This document shows positions 1 through 24,239 of a stretch of DNA of 64,000 nucleotides, one piece after another; positions within the stretch are counted from its first letter, which is position 1; each line of letters begins with the position of its first letter. The stretch is from NCBI RefSeq assembly GCF_001411555.2, contig NC_049909.1, forward strand, positions 14,318,686 through 14,382,685. The letters are read 5' to 3'. Position numbers and translations under genes: made by a program. A model generated the notes under the pieces. It was not told where the DNA came from. It made no database searches and saw only the letters and a list, made by a program, of their open reading frames with translations. This DNA comes from Juglans regia (lineage: Eukaryota; Streptophyta; Magnoliopsida; Fagales; Juglandaceae).

Positions 1-580
1 AAAACAAGGTTTGAGTGTAGCCGAAAGGAATAAAATGACCCTTCATCTTTTTCTTCATCTTCTCCCAATTAGTAATCTTGGTCTTGCCCTGTCTGTCTCG
101 TGATCGCTTCAACTGCTCCCACCGAGCAGATGCTCTATCCTTTACTTTGATGGCAACCAGTTTCACCTTCACACAATCTGGGACTTTTTTATAATCAAAA
201 ATTTGCTCTATTTCATGCAACCAGTCAATGAAATCTTTAGCCTATAACGTACCATAAAACTCAAGCACATCCACTCTAAAATTGAGGTCCCCAAGACGCA
301 CCTCCCTACCATGGTGCTCCCGAAATAAAGCACAGGTTTGATATGGGTTCTCGAAACTAGAATCAAAATCGTGATATTCCATCTCACGATCACCGATATT
401 TTGTGCCGCTAAACGCTGGGATAACTTTGCAACCTATCTCTGCAAATCATCAATCATCACATCCTGAACGCTACGATCACAATGAGGAACTTCCTCATTT
501 GAAACCTATCCACGACGACCACGAACACCAGGCACCAGCTATGGAAACTGATGAGATATCACACTAGGAAACATGCTAAA
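1..580 (-). pseudogene. Ty3/gypsy retrotransposon gag fragment (5' part, decayed)
   Basis: Read on the minus strand, this encodes a typical retrotransposon gag block: a segment with KDFIDWLHEIEQIF, then KVPDCVKVKLVAIKVKDRA, ARWEQLKRSR and a WEKMKKKMKGHFIPFGY ending at the window edge. That is the retrotrans_gag signature of plant Ty3/gypsy elements, whose capsid packages element RNA. The frame is broken by stop codons (for example TAG right after EFYGTL near 244, and further TAG/TGA codons upstream), most of which look like C-to-T changes of CAG or CGA codons. Protease, reverse transcriptase and integrase would lie beyond base 1 and are not seen. The element points toward the window start, away from the uridine kinase gene. 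I am confident of the family and unsure of the lineage. Confidence 0.8.
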
Positions 581-592
581 GCTCTGATGCCA
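581..592 (-). other. Primer binding site of the gypsy-like element
   Basis: On the minus strand the sequence reads TGGCATCAGAGC. This matches, with one transition, the TGGTATCAGAGC site complementary to the 3' end of initiator tRNA-Met that many plant LTR elements use. It lies just upstream of the gag block in the same orientation, as expected. Confidence 0.7.
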
Positions 593-595
593 ACT

Positions 596-1165
596 GACAC
601 CGGACATAATTTAGATTAATTCTGGTGGCTAGTTTTAACAAATAGTCGAAACATAAAAGACAAGAGAGTCGTCCAAAATACAAGAAAAACAACTCTGTTT
701 TAAATTGAAAATTATCAAAACTCCAAAATGTACAACCAAACCCACAAGTTGGGCTGAAATAGTTATAAATTCGAAAATATTATGATTTTATCAAAAATAG
801 CAAAATCCTAATAAACATATCAAAAATATAGCCAAAATTGGGATAAAAACTACCTTCTAACTAAGAAACTAAATATTACCATAAAAGGCAAAAAATATCT
901 AAAATTAAAGTTTTGAATAAAGCAATAGCTGATTTTGGGCTCATAAACAATGCACATGGAGCATAGCTAGGTGACCATGGAATGCGCACCAAAAAAAAAC
1001 TTTTTGAATTGGGGTCATAAGCACGAATTCAATACTCGCAGCCAAAGTTATGATCAAAATACCGATATGTGCCCCAAATAAGGAAAAAAAACATTGTTTC
1101 CAGTTGTACTTGAGTTGACTTACCGTCTTGAGATAGTTCAGTGCCATCAACGTACAATCTGACAG
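596..1165 (-). repeat. Putative 5' LTR of the gypsy-like element
   Basis: By position, the DNA directly upstream (minus sense) of the primer site should be the 5' LTR. A TGTCAG...TGTCA span of about 570 bp would fit, but the matching 3' LTR is outside the window, so the outer edge is a guess. Confidence 0.3.
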
Positions 1166-2373
1166 CTCAATATCATCTGATTCGAATACTCATGCATCAG
1201 GAACTTAGTGATCTAAATAGATGTATTATTGATCATTTAGTTAGTTAACTTAGTTGCAAATATCAATTTTTTTCATCTGCATTTAAAAAAATAGAATTTG
1301 AGGAATGATGGTATTATTTTTAGTTCACTTAACTATTAATTGTATAGAATAATATAATTCCATTTCACAATAATAACCCATTCTTTTTGGAATAGGAATT
1401 CCTATGCCACAAAAACCAAACATGATTTCAGTTTTTATTCAAAAAGGAAAAGAATCTTTGGGACGGAAACCCAAAAGAGGAGAAAGGATCAAGAGAAGCA
1501 TTTTTTAGACGTTTCTTGGGAAGTAAGAATAGAGAATAAGGTAAAAAGAAAGAAAGCATGTAGAATATAGATAGTTTCTCCTCTCATCTTCTAAAAGGGT
1601 ATTGTTGTCCCTTGGAACTGAATAAAAGAACTAAATTAAAAGTACACCACAAAAGTCTAAACATAGCTTTATTGTTTGAGTAAAGAGAAATATTTTAGTT
1701 ATAAAAAAATATAACAGAAGTAAACTCACAAATTTATGCAATTTTATATAATAAGTTAGATTTACTTAAAAATAAAGATAGTTTTATAATTTAACGTACT
1801 ATATAAAGTCACCTAAATTATTGAATTTATATTTGTAAAATATTTTTGTAGATGCAGCACTTCCCCTCAAGTAAAAAGTAGAAGTACCTCTATAAAGCCA
1901 TACCACCTAAGATAAACAAAGAAATTGTCATTTTTTATTTATTTATTTATTTATTTATTTTTGCTAACTAATTAGAGTATTAGTATTAGTTTCATTAAAA
2001 TCATCTTTAAAATTTGATGAAAAATACATATTTTCCATAAATCTAAAATCTCTCTAGCCATAATCTCACATTAGATTAATAAAAATAATAATATAATATT
2101 ATTTTTTTAATAATAGTACTTTTATTTGTATTTTTTATATTTTACAATTACACTAACTATATGTTAATTAATAATAATATTTATTCCTTCACATATTTCA
2201 AAACATTGTTCACAGTTGGGGTAACTTTTACAATATAATATTATTTTTGAAGATGAACAGTACATCTTTAAATTTGAAGATATACTTAAAATTAATATAG
2301 CTTATAGTTCAAGCTTTTATTTTTTGAAGAAGCCAATGTAATCATTTTGTCTACATTTCTTTAAATTGTGAAG
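1166..2373. other. AT-rich DNA upstream of the uridine kinase gene
   Basis: No coding signal is seen. The stretch contains a short (TTTA)n run near 1937-1965 and long A/T tracts. The promoter of the plus-strand gene that follows should lie in its right part. I could not single out a TATA box, because many TATA-like strings occur. Confidence 0.5.
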
Positions 2374-3801
2374 ATGTATTGGCCTTTGAAGAAGATGCTG
2401 CTAGGTACCAAAATGAGGAGATCATCGCGAGACCAAAGAACGACATTATTAATAGATGATATTGTGAGGAAAGAACAATATCCTCCAATAGCTTCCAGCC
2501 CACCGGCCGTTAGCATACCTCCGAGGCCTCCTAATCAACCTAGCATACCTCCAAAACAAGCTCCGTCTAGTCAACCCGAAACGCCCCCCAAATCCCCCAC
2601 TGAACCTAGCGGTGCACCGCCTCTGAAGTCTCCTGAACAACCCACCACAACCACTCCAAAAGAACCACCCTCCAATGAACCCCAAGCACCTCCCAAACCA
2701 CCCCTGCTTGAACCTCCCAAATCCCCCCATGAACTTACCACGCCACCACCTTTTGATTCATCTGGACATCCGGCTAAGGCATCTCCGAAACTGCCCTTTG
2801 TCATCGGTAAAATGTTATATATCGTATGTACTTAATATACGAGCATGCCAAAAGACCAACATTTTTTCCTTATGTCTTGACTTTGAAATATTAAAAATAA
2901 GAAATTTGCTTGATTGTTGAGGACGTTATGGAAGCGGAAGGCTATCATGGAAGAATTCAGCTAATTTTTCATTTCTATTTTTCTCAGCAACCAAACAGAT
3001 AGCAGTGAGCTTCTTCGTGTTCTAATCATTAAAGGATATATGTTGATATCTGAAAAACACTGACATTGTGATTAATTAATGCTCCATAGAACACGATGAA
3101 GATGTTATTAACTTGATTCATTTTTTGTGGAGATTTCAGGGGTATCGGGAGGTACAGCATCGGGCAAGACTGCAGTCTGTAACATGATAAGTGACCGTCT
3201 CCGCAATTCTCAACGGCTCTATGATTGTAGGGTTGTGCTAATCGGTCAGGTTCGCTTCTCTATTTTTGTGACAATTATTCACTTTATAGCATGATTTTAA
3301 TGAAATAGCAATAAATTTATTTTCATGAATTTTTCAAAAGATTACCTTAATGAATTAAAGGTCGTGCATAATTAATTTGTAATGCCTAATTTGATATATT
3401 AAATTCAAATTGCCTACCCATAAAACCACTATTCGAAAAATTCTCTTCTCAATTAAGCTGATGTGGATGATATATCTTGTAAAGTGATTACATGACATAA
3501 TTTGATTTAAAAAAAATGTTAAATTTTGAATCTTACAAATCAAATAATCTTACTATTTAAGTGACGTGGATGATATTCTCTGTATACCGACTTGATAATA
3601 AAATAACTCTTCACTGGAAATACGTCTAAGGCTAATTAATATTTGAATTCGAACCCAAGTTAATATTTGAGTTTGACACCCGGCCCTTGCTTGCGCGCCA
3701 AGCTCAACTTCTCCTCAGCTTCATCTCCAAGCACCTTCCAGTTTCCATCCACGAGACATAATTCGACACAGTTGAGGACCAGAATCTGGGAGAATTTACT
3801 T

Positions 3802-3845
<44 letters not shown>

Positions 3846-4406
3846 AGACATATTAGGGTTTTAAAGACAAAATCCCGATTATAAACAAGCAAAACAAAAC
3901 GGATCAAAATTGAGACAAAAACACACCGAAAAGCAGAATTTTGTAATATTTATTGTGATATTTAGTAATGTTGTTAAAAATTTACATTATAAATTATATG
4001 TGTTTATCTTTCCATTAATAATCCTTTAGGCTTTAGATCAAAAAGATCAACTTTAGGGAAACTTGATCCAAATAAACTGCTAGTTATGATCCTATAATTA
4101 GTTCTTCATATGTTTATATAATTCAGGATTTTATATGCACACATATAAGTACGTACAATAGTTACAAAGAAATTTTACAAAAATAATAAAATCTAATGGA
4201 ATAAGTGTTTTCACCCATTTTCGCTTGAATACGATGATGCGGTTTGCAATTTGTTTGATAGAAAAATATAATAATTTTCTTAATCTCATAAAATTTTTTG
4301 GTTATGATTTATTTACGTAGGACTCATTCTATCGAGGACGCTCTTCAACAGAAGTGGAATTGAAACATGCACCCGAGTCCAATTTCGATGATCCCGGTAT
4401 ATACAT

Positions 4407-4437
<31 letters not shown>

Positions 4438-5241
4438 TTTATATGCTTAATTACTAATTCCCATGTATTTGTCGATCAGCAGTACTAGGTTTGAATATAT
4501 CTTTATATAAAGTGATTATCAAAAATAAATTCTTGTTTTAACGATATTTATTATTTTTCCATGAAAAGTTAATGCGGTTTGGCCTACTAAAAATGCCTGC
4601 AGCCAATAATATTATATTAACGATGACAACGAGCTTGTTTTGTTTTGATAAACGGCCCCATGCATTAATTGAGGTTTTAGGGATCAGTACTACGTAGTCA
4701 TGCATGTAAGTATTATTTCCAATTTATTATTATTATTATTATATGCCCAACAAGCCCTTAAGATCAATTTTTAATACTAATATGTATAAACATTAACAAT
4801 CCTATATACTTAATTAATAATGCTCAAATTATGAAGAAAAATAATAATAAAAGAACTATATATCATGTATATATTGTCAATATTTATACGTTGCACGTAT
4901 ATTATTTGATTTGTTTATGACTAATGATCTTATATGTGTATATATATTATATACTTAATTAATAATACTCAAATTATGAAGAAAAATAATAATAATAATA
5001 ATAATAAAAGAACTATATATCATGTATATATTGTCAATATTTATACATTGTACGTACAATATTTGATTTGTTTATTACTTTGTTGAAATTTAGTTTTTTT
5101 TTTTTTTAATTTTGATTTTTGTCTTTCTTTAACTTTGTATTTTCTTTTTCTAGACAAATAAGCTATTGACTTTTTATTTTTTTATTTAATTATTATGTCA
5201 GGTACACCCCGGGGCTAATGCACCCGGCCGTTCCCTAGTGT

Positions 5242-5275
<34 letters not shown>

Positions 5276-8200
5276 ACTATTGATTTACAAAATTTCCTTA
5301 TTTTATTAAAGAAATATATAGAAACTTCATAATAAAATTAAATTGTTTATGGTCTCCTCATTATGTGTATATAGATGCATTCGACAAGGAAAAGCTCTTA
5401 GAGTGCATTCAAAAGCTCAAATCGGGCCAGTCTGTTCAAGTCCCACAATACAATTTTAAGAAGCAGTGCTCTGACAGTTATCTGCAGGTACTTAATTCTA
5501 ATTCCTGCTAAATATATAGTCATGGGGAATAAATTTGTACAATTGATCTGCACATTCCCAATAAAATTGAAATTTAATTATGTGATCTCTTTTTTTTTAT
5601 AAGAAGTTTTACATTTTTTAAAAAAATACGCGAAACTTACATTAACACTTACATTAACTTTCTTATCTTACATTACTTATTTTAGAGATTTTAAAGGAAA
5701 CATGCATTTATTTTAATTGTTTTATTTGGTCATACTTTGGCAGGTGGATCCATGCGATGTTCTCATCTTGGAAGGCATATTGATTTTGCAATGTCCACAT
5801 GTCCGCGGCTTGTTGGATATGAAGATTTTCATCGATAAAGGTACATGTTTTTTTTTTTTTAGAAAATCTATTTAATACACCTTTTGCTATATCAGCTTTT
5901 TCCACTTCCCAGGAAGAATAATCGGATTAAAAAAATTATTTTCTTTGTTTATATATGTTTTATATATTTTTTTTTTCTTTTAGCACACCCAACATAGTGT
6001 TGATGTGAATGTTTTCTACATCACTTATGTTAAAAAATTATTGGTATTTTAATTTTTTTAAATTAAAATAGGTCCCACTATAAGTAGTCATGTATTAACA
6101 CACCAACTTATATTTACCAAAACCCAATGATATTATAAGTTGTCACTTTCTGTAAATATTTTACCTAAAACTTTTTTATCAATTGATTAATGGATATCTT
6201 TTTTTTTTTTTTTTGAGTAAATGTTATTAATAAAATTAAAAAGCGCAATAGTAGGGATTTGGAAAATTCCAACAAACATGATCCCAAATCAGACATTATA
6301 GCCTAGAAAATAAAAACAAATTGGGAAATGGAATAAGAAAACTCCAGTCCCATAAGAGAAATTATATTTGCATTTTGCATCCTTATGGTATACAAATCTC
6401 GTGCATTTCTTTCTAGCGAAGTGGATAAATTATCTGCGACTCATGAAAAAATTATTTTTTTAATAATAAACCTCATTTTTTTAAAATAGAGTATGCGAGA
6501 TTTAAACACTCTAAACTAACTGTGTCTAGTATTTACCAATTCCTATAATTTCTCGAGTGAATCAGTGATTGAAAAGTCAGGACTTTTCTGTTCAAACAAT
6601 TGTCACCATAACTTAGAATTTACTTCCTCTCATTCGCTATGATCGATCTGATTATTCTTACATTTTTATGTAGATGCTGATGTAAGGCTTGCCAGTAGAA
6701 TAAAGCGTGACACCAATGAGCTGGGTAGAAATGTTACCTCTGTGCTTGAGCAGGCAAGAATCATTTTTCCTGTGATCATGAAGGAAACCCTATATAATAT
6801 ATATATATATATATATATGTAATGTCTTTAAGTCTTTTTGTGGGTTTGAGTTTTGATCTTGAAAGAGTTTCAATTATAAATTGATGTTGTGGATCCATGG
6901 AATCTGCAGTATTTGAAGTTCGTGAAGCCTGCTTTTGATACTCATATCTTCCCATCAAGGAAGCATGCAGATTTCATCATACCCAATGGTGTGGAGAATC
7001 ATTTTGCAATGGATACAATCTTGCAGCAAGTCCAGAAAAAGATTGGCTATCATAACCTCTGCTACACATTAACCAATCTAAATGTCATTGAGCCTACAAA
7101 CCAGGTGCTATACTTATCATCTTCTTGTTCTTTTTGCGAAGTAATATTGTGTTCTGTTAATTGGCCTAAGTCAGTTACAGTTGAATTCTAAGGGATATTG
7201 AATTCTAATGGATATTTTCAATTATATCTTGAAAAGTGCTAGAGACACAAAAGTAAACTCAGAGAGTGACGTGATTTTATGTGATCTGTTAGATTTACTT
7301 TATGATAAATGTAACTTTACAATCTTTTACATAATGCTAAAAATATCTTATTATACAGATGCGATGCATGCATACTCTAATTCGTGACAAGGAAATATCA
7401 AAGCATGATTTTATTTTTCAATCAGAACGTTTAGTTCATCTGGTATGCACTGCCTTTTGTTTAATCCTAAGAAGCTTTATTTTTTGTACTGTCTATTTTT
7501 GTGTCTAAAACAACCCTTGAACGACCATTTTATTTTTCAGGTGGTGGAAAAAGGTCTTGCCTGGTTTCCTTCTACACATTTTACAGAGAAACAAGTAACT
7601 ACTCCTCAAGGTGTGTGTATGGAAGAGGAGCTGAAATTGTTAATAATTTCTATATCAAACTGATCTGCTGCTAATTAACCTAACTTTGACATTCTGATCC
7701 AGGAGAACTATACAAGGGACTTAGTTTCTCGAAGAAATTATGTGGCGTATCCATTGATCGAAGGTATAACTTTTGATTAGAAAAATGTTGTTTTTTATCT
7801 TAAAATTTATCTCATCTTCACTCTCGAGTCACGCCAAATGATATATCATATTTTAAGTGAATTTTCTTTTGAGGGATTGACCTATCTATTTAAAACGTAT
7901 GATATCAATTAGTATGACCAAAGACAATAAAATTTTCATAAGGTGTGAGGTAATGAATAGTGGTTGATGAAAAGAATATTTATTATTATATTTCAGTGGA
8001 GAAGGCATGGAGAAAGCATTGCGTGCATGCTGTGCAGAAATTGACATAGGAAAAATCCTCTTCCTTGGACCTGACCAGGTGTTACATATAATTCAACTGC
8101 CCGAGTTTTCTTTCTTTTTTTTTTTTCTTTTTTTTTTTTTTTGTTGTTGAATTCATCGAGTTGAAAAGGAGTTGTCTCAATGTATTATGGTCTCTCCTTC

Positions 8201-8668
8201 CTCTTCCATGTAGGTTCATGAAACGCTTCCAAAAGATATTTCAGAAAGGAATATCTTGCTCTTGGATCCTGTTCTTGCCTCAGGTGACCATCATTATCAT
8301 TAGAATAATACTACATATATGCAACCTTTTTACAACTCTTTTGTAACTCTGCAGGTGAATCTGCCATCCAAGCAATTAAACGTCTGAAGGATAAGGGAGT
8401 CCCTGAGTCTCAAATCATACTCCTCAACATCATCTCTGTGAGTGAATTAGCTCAAGTGCTTGAATGTCATGTATTATTTATATACAACATTTATATATTT
8501 TTTCTACACTGATTGTAGGCTCCAGAAGGAATAGAAAGAGTATGCAAACAATTTCCAGCCCTAAAGGTTGTGACTTCAGAGATTGATGTTGGACTAAACA
8601 AACAAGGCAAGGTAATACCTGGAATGGGAGACTTTGGAGGCCGCTACTTTGGGACTCATGACTGCTAA
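2374..8668 (+). CDS. UKL: Uridine kinase / uracil phosphoribosyltransferase-like protein
   Basis: Two-domain pyrimidine-salvage enzyme of the plant UKL family; uridine-cytidine kinase (uridine + ATP to UMP) is the expected activity. I read 14 exons: 2374-2806, 3140-3249, 4321-4396, 5375-5487, 5744-5840, 6674-6753, 6910-7104, 7359-7442, 7541-7610, 7703-7763, 7997-8078, 8214-8283, 8355-8437 and 8519-8668. They total 1704 nt, 567 residues, with no internal stop. The P-loop GGTASGKT spans exons 1-2 (about residue 147), followed by DSFYRG and LILEGIL. The UPRT-like half starts near MHTLIRDKEISKHDF and ends ISAPEGIERVC...YFGTHDC. The ATG at 2374 is the first after an in-frame stop at 2359. Unusual points are a roughly 100-residue proline-rich leader before the kinase domain, a GC donor after exon 6 (CAG|GCAAGA), and a PRPP-loop-like DPVLASGESA that departs from the usual DPxLATGxSA. 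UPRT activity should not be assumed. Homology is strong; the 5' end is less certain. Confidence 0.9.
3809..3841. repeat. (TA)n microsatellite in intron 2 of the uridine kinase gene
   Basis: Uninterrupted alternating TA of about 33 bp. Similar shorter TA runs occur at about 4404-4440, 5239-5270 and 6799-6818 in the same gene. Confidence 0.9.
4804..5081. repeat. Tandem duplication within intron 3 of the uridine kinase gene
   Basis: Two imperfect copies lie head to tail, about 4804-4922 and 4949-5081. Each starts with TATACTTAATTAATAAT, followed by CTCAAATTATGAAGAAAAA, then runs through an (AAT)n tract to CATGTATATATTGTCAATA. The second copy has a longer AAT run. The duplication is purely intronic. 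Confidence 0.85.
6195..6400 (-). mobile_element. Possible LINE 3'-end fragment in uridine kinase intron 5
   Basis: A poly(T) run at about 6200-6214 is followed by non-intronic-looking sequence. On the minus strand this reads as a short unit ending in ATTAATAACATTTACTCAAAA, which resembles plant LINE tails. No coding remnant was recognised. Confidence 0.3.
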
Positions 8669-10055
8669 TTTCGATCATATTAATAACTGGTATAACAGCC
8701 GGCTAATAGTCCCTTTATAAGGCTTTCGAGCAGATATTCGCAGTGCCCCCCCTCCCCTTCCCCTGGGCGAAACAGCCCCCTCCACTTCACAGCAGCTCGT
8801 AGTCCCTTCAGAATAGCGACACAGCCCCTTCAAACAGATCTGCGCAGCCCCTTCTCAGCTCGCAGCCACCGAAATTGTGTTAGAGACCTTTGCTTTAGTG
8901 TTTGGTAAAAGTTCTAAGAACAAAAATTATTGGCAAACTGGAGAAAATTTAAAAATATTTATGATGATACTATTGATTTTACATTGTATTAGCATGTAGA
9001 TGGGTGCATGTGATTTTTTGTTTTTCTTGTTTCCTTTGAAAACCTAAAATCTCATGCCGTATGTTTGGTTACTAGTACTTTAAAACATTATTGTAAGGTA
9101 TCCTCTGGAGTTTCATTTCTATGAACCTGTTTTACTTTTATGCAAGCCAACGATGCAGATACACATTCATTTGGCTTAATAAAAAGCAACTTCTCATTTA
9201 TTTGGTTTCTCAAGTGGTAGAGTTTAATACAAAACCCCTCTTGCAACACTTCTGCATTACCATGTAACTAAAAGTGCATAGATGCAGTCATATGTGTGCC
9301 GAGTAAACGACTTACCTTAAATTCATTTGCCCTGCACCTCACTTGCTCAAGAAGCTGTATCATTTGAAATACAGAGCAATGCTTGTGCAAAGATTCGATA
9401 TACCAAGATAAGCGAGCAGCTTTTAATTAGAATGGTGGTGGTCGACTGCTGGAGGTGGAAGTCTGGTCGGCGTTGAAAGATTTTGGTGGAAGTCTGGTGG
9501 GTAATACTTGAAGCAGACCGCTTAGAAGCGGCTCTGTACTTTCAAAGCAATCTTTTGATGGGATTGTTTCATCAACCGCTATTATGGTGGCGAACTTCAG
9601 TACCGGATCAATATATATGGGTGCGATTAACTCTGATGCAATATATATGGGTGTGTTCATAAAGTCATAGTGTCATGGTGTCTGTCACCAATTATTGCTC
9701 AATTCCAACAAACCCGTAAAAAATGACTACAAATATTTGCACAGGGTTCTCTTTCTTTCTGATGCTTATTGGATTTAAAAGACAGTTCTTTATGTTGACA
9801 GAAAGGGGATGGGGAACAAAACAAAAGCAGTGGAGCCAAGCCAAGAATTTGGAAGGCTTCACTCACTTTATTCCCACCATCACAAATCAAACTCAAGGGG
9901 AAAAAACAACTTAACCTATACTTCATTTTACAGACAAAATGGCTCTCCTTTATCAAGCCCTAAAATATAAGCAAAATTCACCATAGCACCGTCCTCAATC
10001 ACAAGACTGAAGGGTTCTAAGGGGAAAAATATAACCATTTGGACGGGAACAGCCC
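8669..10055. other. Interval between two convergent genes
   Basis: Holds the 3'UTRs of the uridine kinase (left) and AAA-ATPase (right) genes. At 8735-8875 there is an unusually C-rich block in which CAGCCCCTTC or near-copies recur about three times; it is unlike the surrounding AT-rich DNA. At about 9463-9500 GGAAGTCTGGT occurs twice. No coding region was recognised. Confidence 0.5.
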
Positions 10056-22268
<12,213 letters not shown>

Positions 22269-22886
22269 GGCTCTCTCTCCCTTCTGGCACTTTTTTTTTT
22301 TTCTTTTTTCCCTTTTTGCCTCTATTTGAACGCTATATTAGCAAGAAACGGAGAGAGACTCTAGAGAGGTGACAGATTATACAATGAACCTCTTTCTGTA
22401 AAATTCGTAATATTATTAAATAGTATTTTCTTAATCATTAAGTTAAGAAAAGTTTAAAAAAAAAAATTTAATCATTAAATAAAAATAAATAAATAAAATA
22501 TGAGGGGAGCATGAGCTGAATCCCGAATTTCTATCATTTTCCTTTTATTAATTACTTATACAATTGAGAGAGTTTCTGTTAATGTGATTTTAACGAGGTA
22601 ATATAATTGAGATAATTAAAAATTTAAATGAAAAAATGAAAAATAATTTTTATTTTTATATTTTAATCATCGTTGCATTAAATAAAAAATATAAAATAAT
22701 TGGGACAAAGCATTCCACGTATATATTAATTATATTAAAAGAATTCAAGCAACACTTATGATATTATGAATATAATTTATTTTATTCTTTAAAATATTAT
22801 CATGATATTTTAAGTTAATACTATAAAAATAAATATAAAATTTAAGTTATTACTATAATTTTTTATATTTCTTTTTATTGACATAC
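22269..22886. other. Upstream region of the AAA-ATPase gene
   Basis: Pyrimidine-rich 5' leader on the minus strand close to the start codon (22290-22330), then AT-rich DNA. The first coding codon ATG at 22268 follows a plausible leader. No other gene is seen. Confidence 0.5.
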
Positions 22887-23101
22887 TAGGACCTCGTTTA
22901 GTTATACAAATAAAATGAGATGAGATAAAAGTTTAAAATTGAATAAAATATTATTAGAATATTATCTTTTAATATAATTTTTGTTTTGAAATTTGAATAT
23001 ATTGAATTATTTATTATATTTTATGTAGAAGTTTGAAAATTTTGTAATGATTATATGAGATAAAATGAAATGAAATAGTTTAGTTTGTGTAACCAAACAG
23101 G
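22887..23101. mobile_element. MITE, family A (copy 1)
   Basis: A 215 bp AT-rich unit with imperfect inverted ends (CCTCGTTTAGTTATACA and, reversed, CCTGTTTGGTTACACA) and a flanking ACATAC direct repeat. Its interior (GAGATGAGAT, TTTGAAATTTGAATAT, TTTATTATATTTTATGTAG, GATTATATGAGAT) is shared with three more copies at 47.5-48.3 kb. Confidence 0.7.
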
Positions 23102-24239
23102 ACATACGTGATCAAGAACAAAATCTCAACTGGTCTCCAAAACTCACATGATGGGGTAGATAGAGGAGTGCTACCATTTAGCCTTGGTTTTTAACATTTT
23201 GGCCACATTGGCAGCAGCATGAACATTGTGTTGGCTTAAGTGTGAAAAAAAAACAAAAAAAACAAACAAAATAATAAATCCTAAAGGCATTTGGTCGACC
23301 TCCTCTCTATCTTTCATACGAGTAAAAATGCCCTAAGGAGCACCACAAGTTTTTCTCATTTGCTCTATCTCGAAGTTGTGTTCTCCAATGTTGCATTGCA
23401 TCCTCATCACCTGTAAGTGAAAATTTAACGGACAAAAACAGAGTTCTTCAATAACATTGTGAAGCTCTTGCATTTGCATTTTGAATTTTTTTTTATTATT
23501 ATTATTTGATTTTAGAATTTTTTTCAAGTTCTCTACTTTACATCTCAAAATTTTTGTGGAGTTTCTACTAAGATTGTTAAAAGGTACATGTTTTTACATT
23601 TCTAGGTCATCCCACATTTTTTAGTTGAAGACCTCTGTGTTCCATTTGGTTTTGGTTTTTTTTTTATAAATATGGTCATTCACATGTTATCATTTCAACA
23701 CAAAAAATGTCGATTTACATTCACATGTAATCATTTTGGCAAACAAACACAAAAAATTTCATTTCCAATATGCGTATAAACTAGCTGGAAGTTGGACATC
23801 ATCTGCATGCTCTGGGCTTTATAGAATCCCCTAGTCCTCATGAACCCTTTTTTAGACATGTATTGAACGTCATAGTTTCCATTTGCATCACAGCTTTTGC
23901 CACTATCACAACTTCTGCCATCATTAGAAAATTTTGCTTCCAAGTTACCAACATCTCCATTTTTATTAACAAAAATTATATCCCTTTTTATTTTTATTAA
24001 GGAGATCCTCTAAAGAGTTGTGACCATTATATTTACTGCATGACTTAATCCTAATGTCATAGACCAAAAAGCAAAATAGGCAAAGGAGAAGATAAAAAAA
24101 ACCTCTAAACCACCATCGAAAACATCTTTGAGTGAATGGTCAAGTTCTATGAAAGTGACAAAAATACAATTTTTTTTTTTTTTTGGATTTGTCAACATTG
24201 TTATTGTTGATGTTAAAGTAATGTTATTTTTATTTTTCA
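23102..24239. other. Unassigned AT-rich DNA before the FAR1-like pseudogene
   Basis: Contains short minus-strand open stretches (23333-23548, 23731-23943) without recognisable domains. A good acceptor TTTTTCAG at about 24233-24240 precedes the next reading frame, so part of this may be a lost upstream intron or exon of the FAR1-like gene. Confidence 0.4.

Noticed and set aside
2449..2804. Minus-strand Gly-rich open frames opposite the proline-rich exon of the uridine kinase gene
   Set aside because: Antisense of CCN-rich codons always gives Gly-rich frames; the plus strand is in phase with the P-loop exon.
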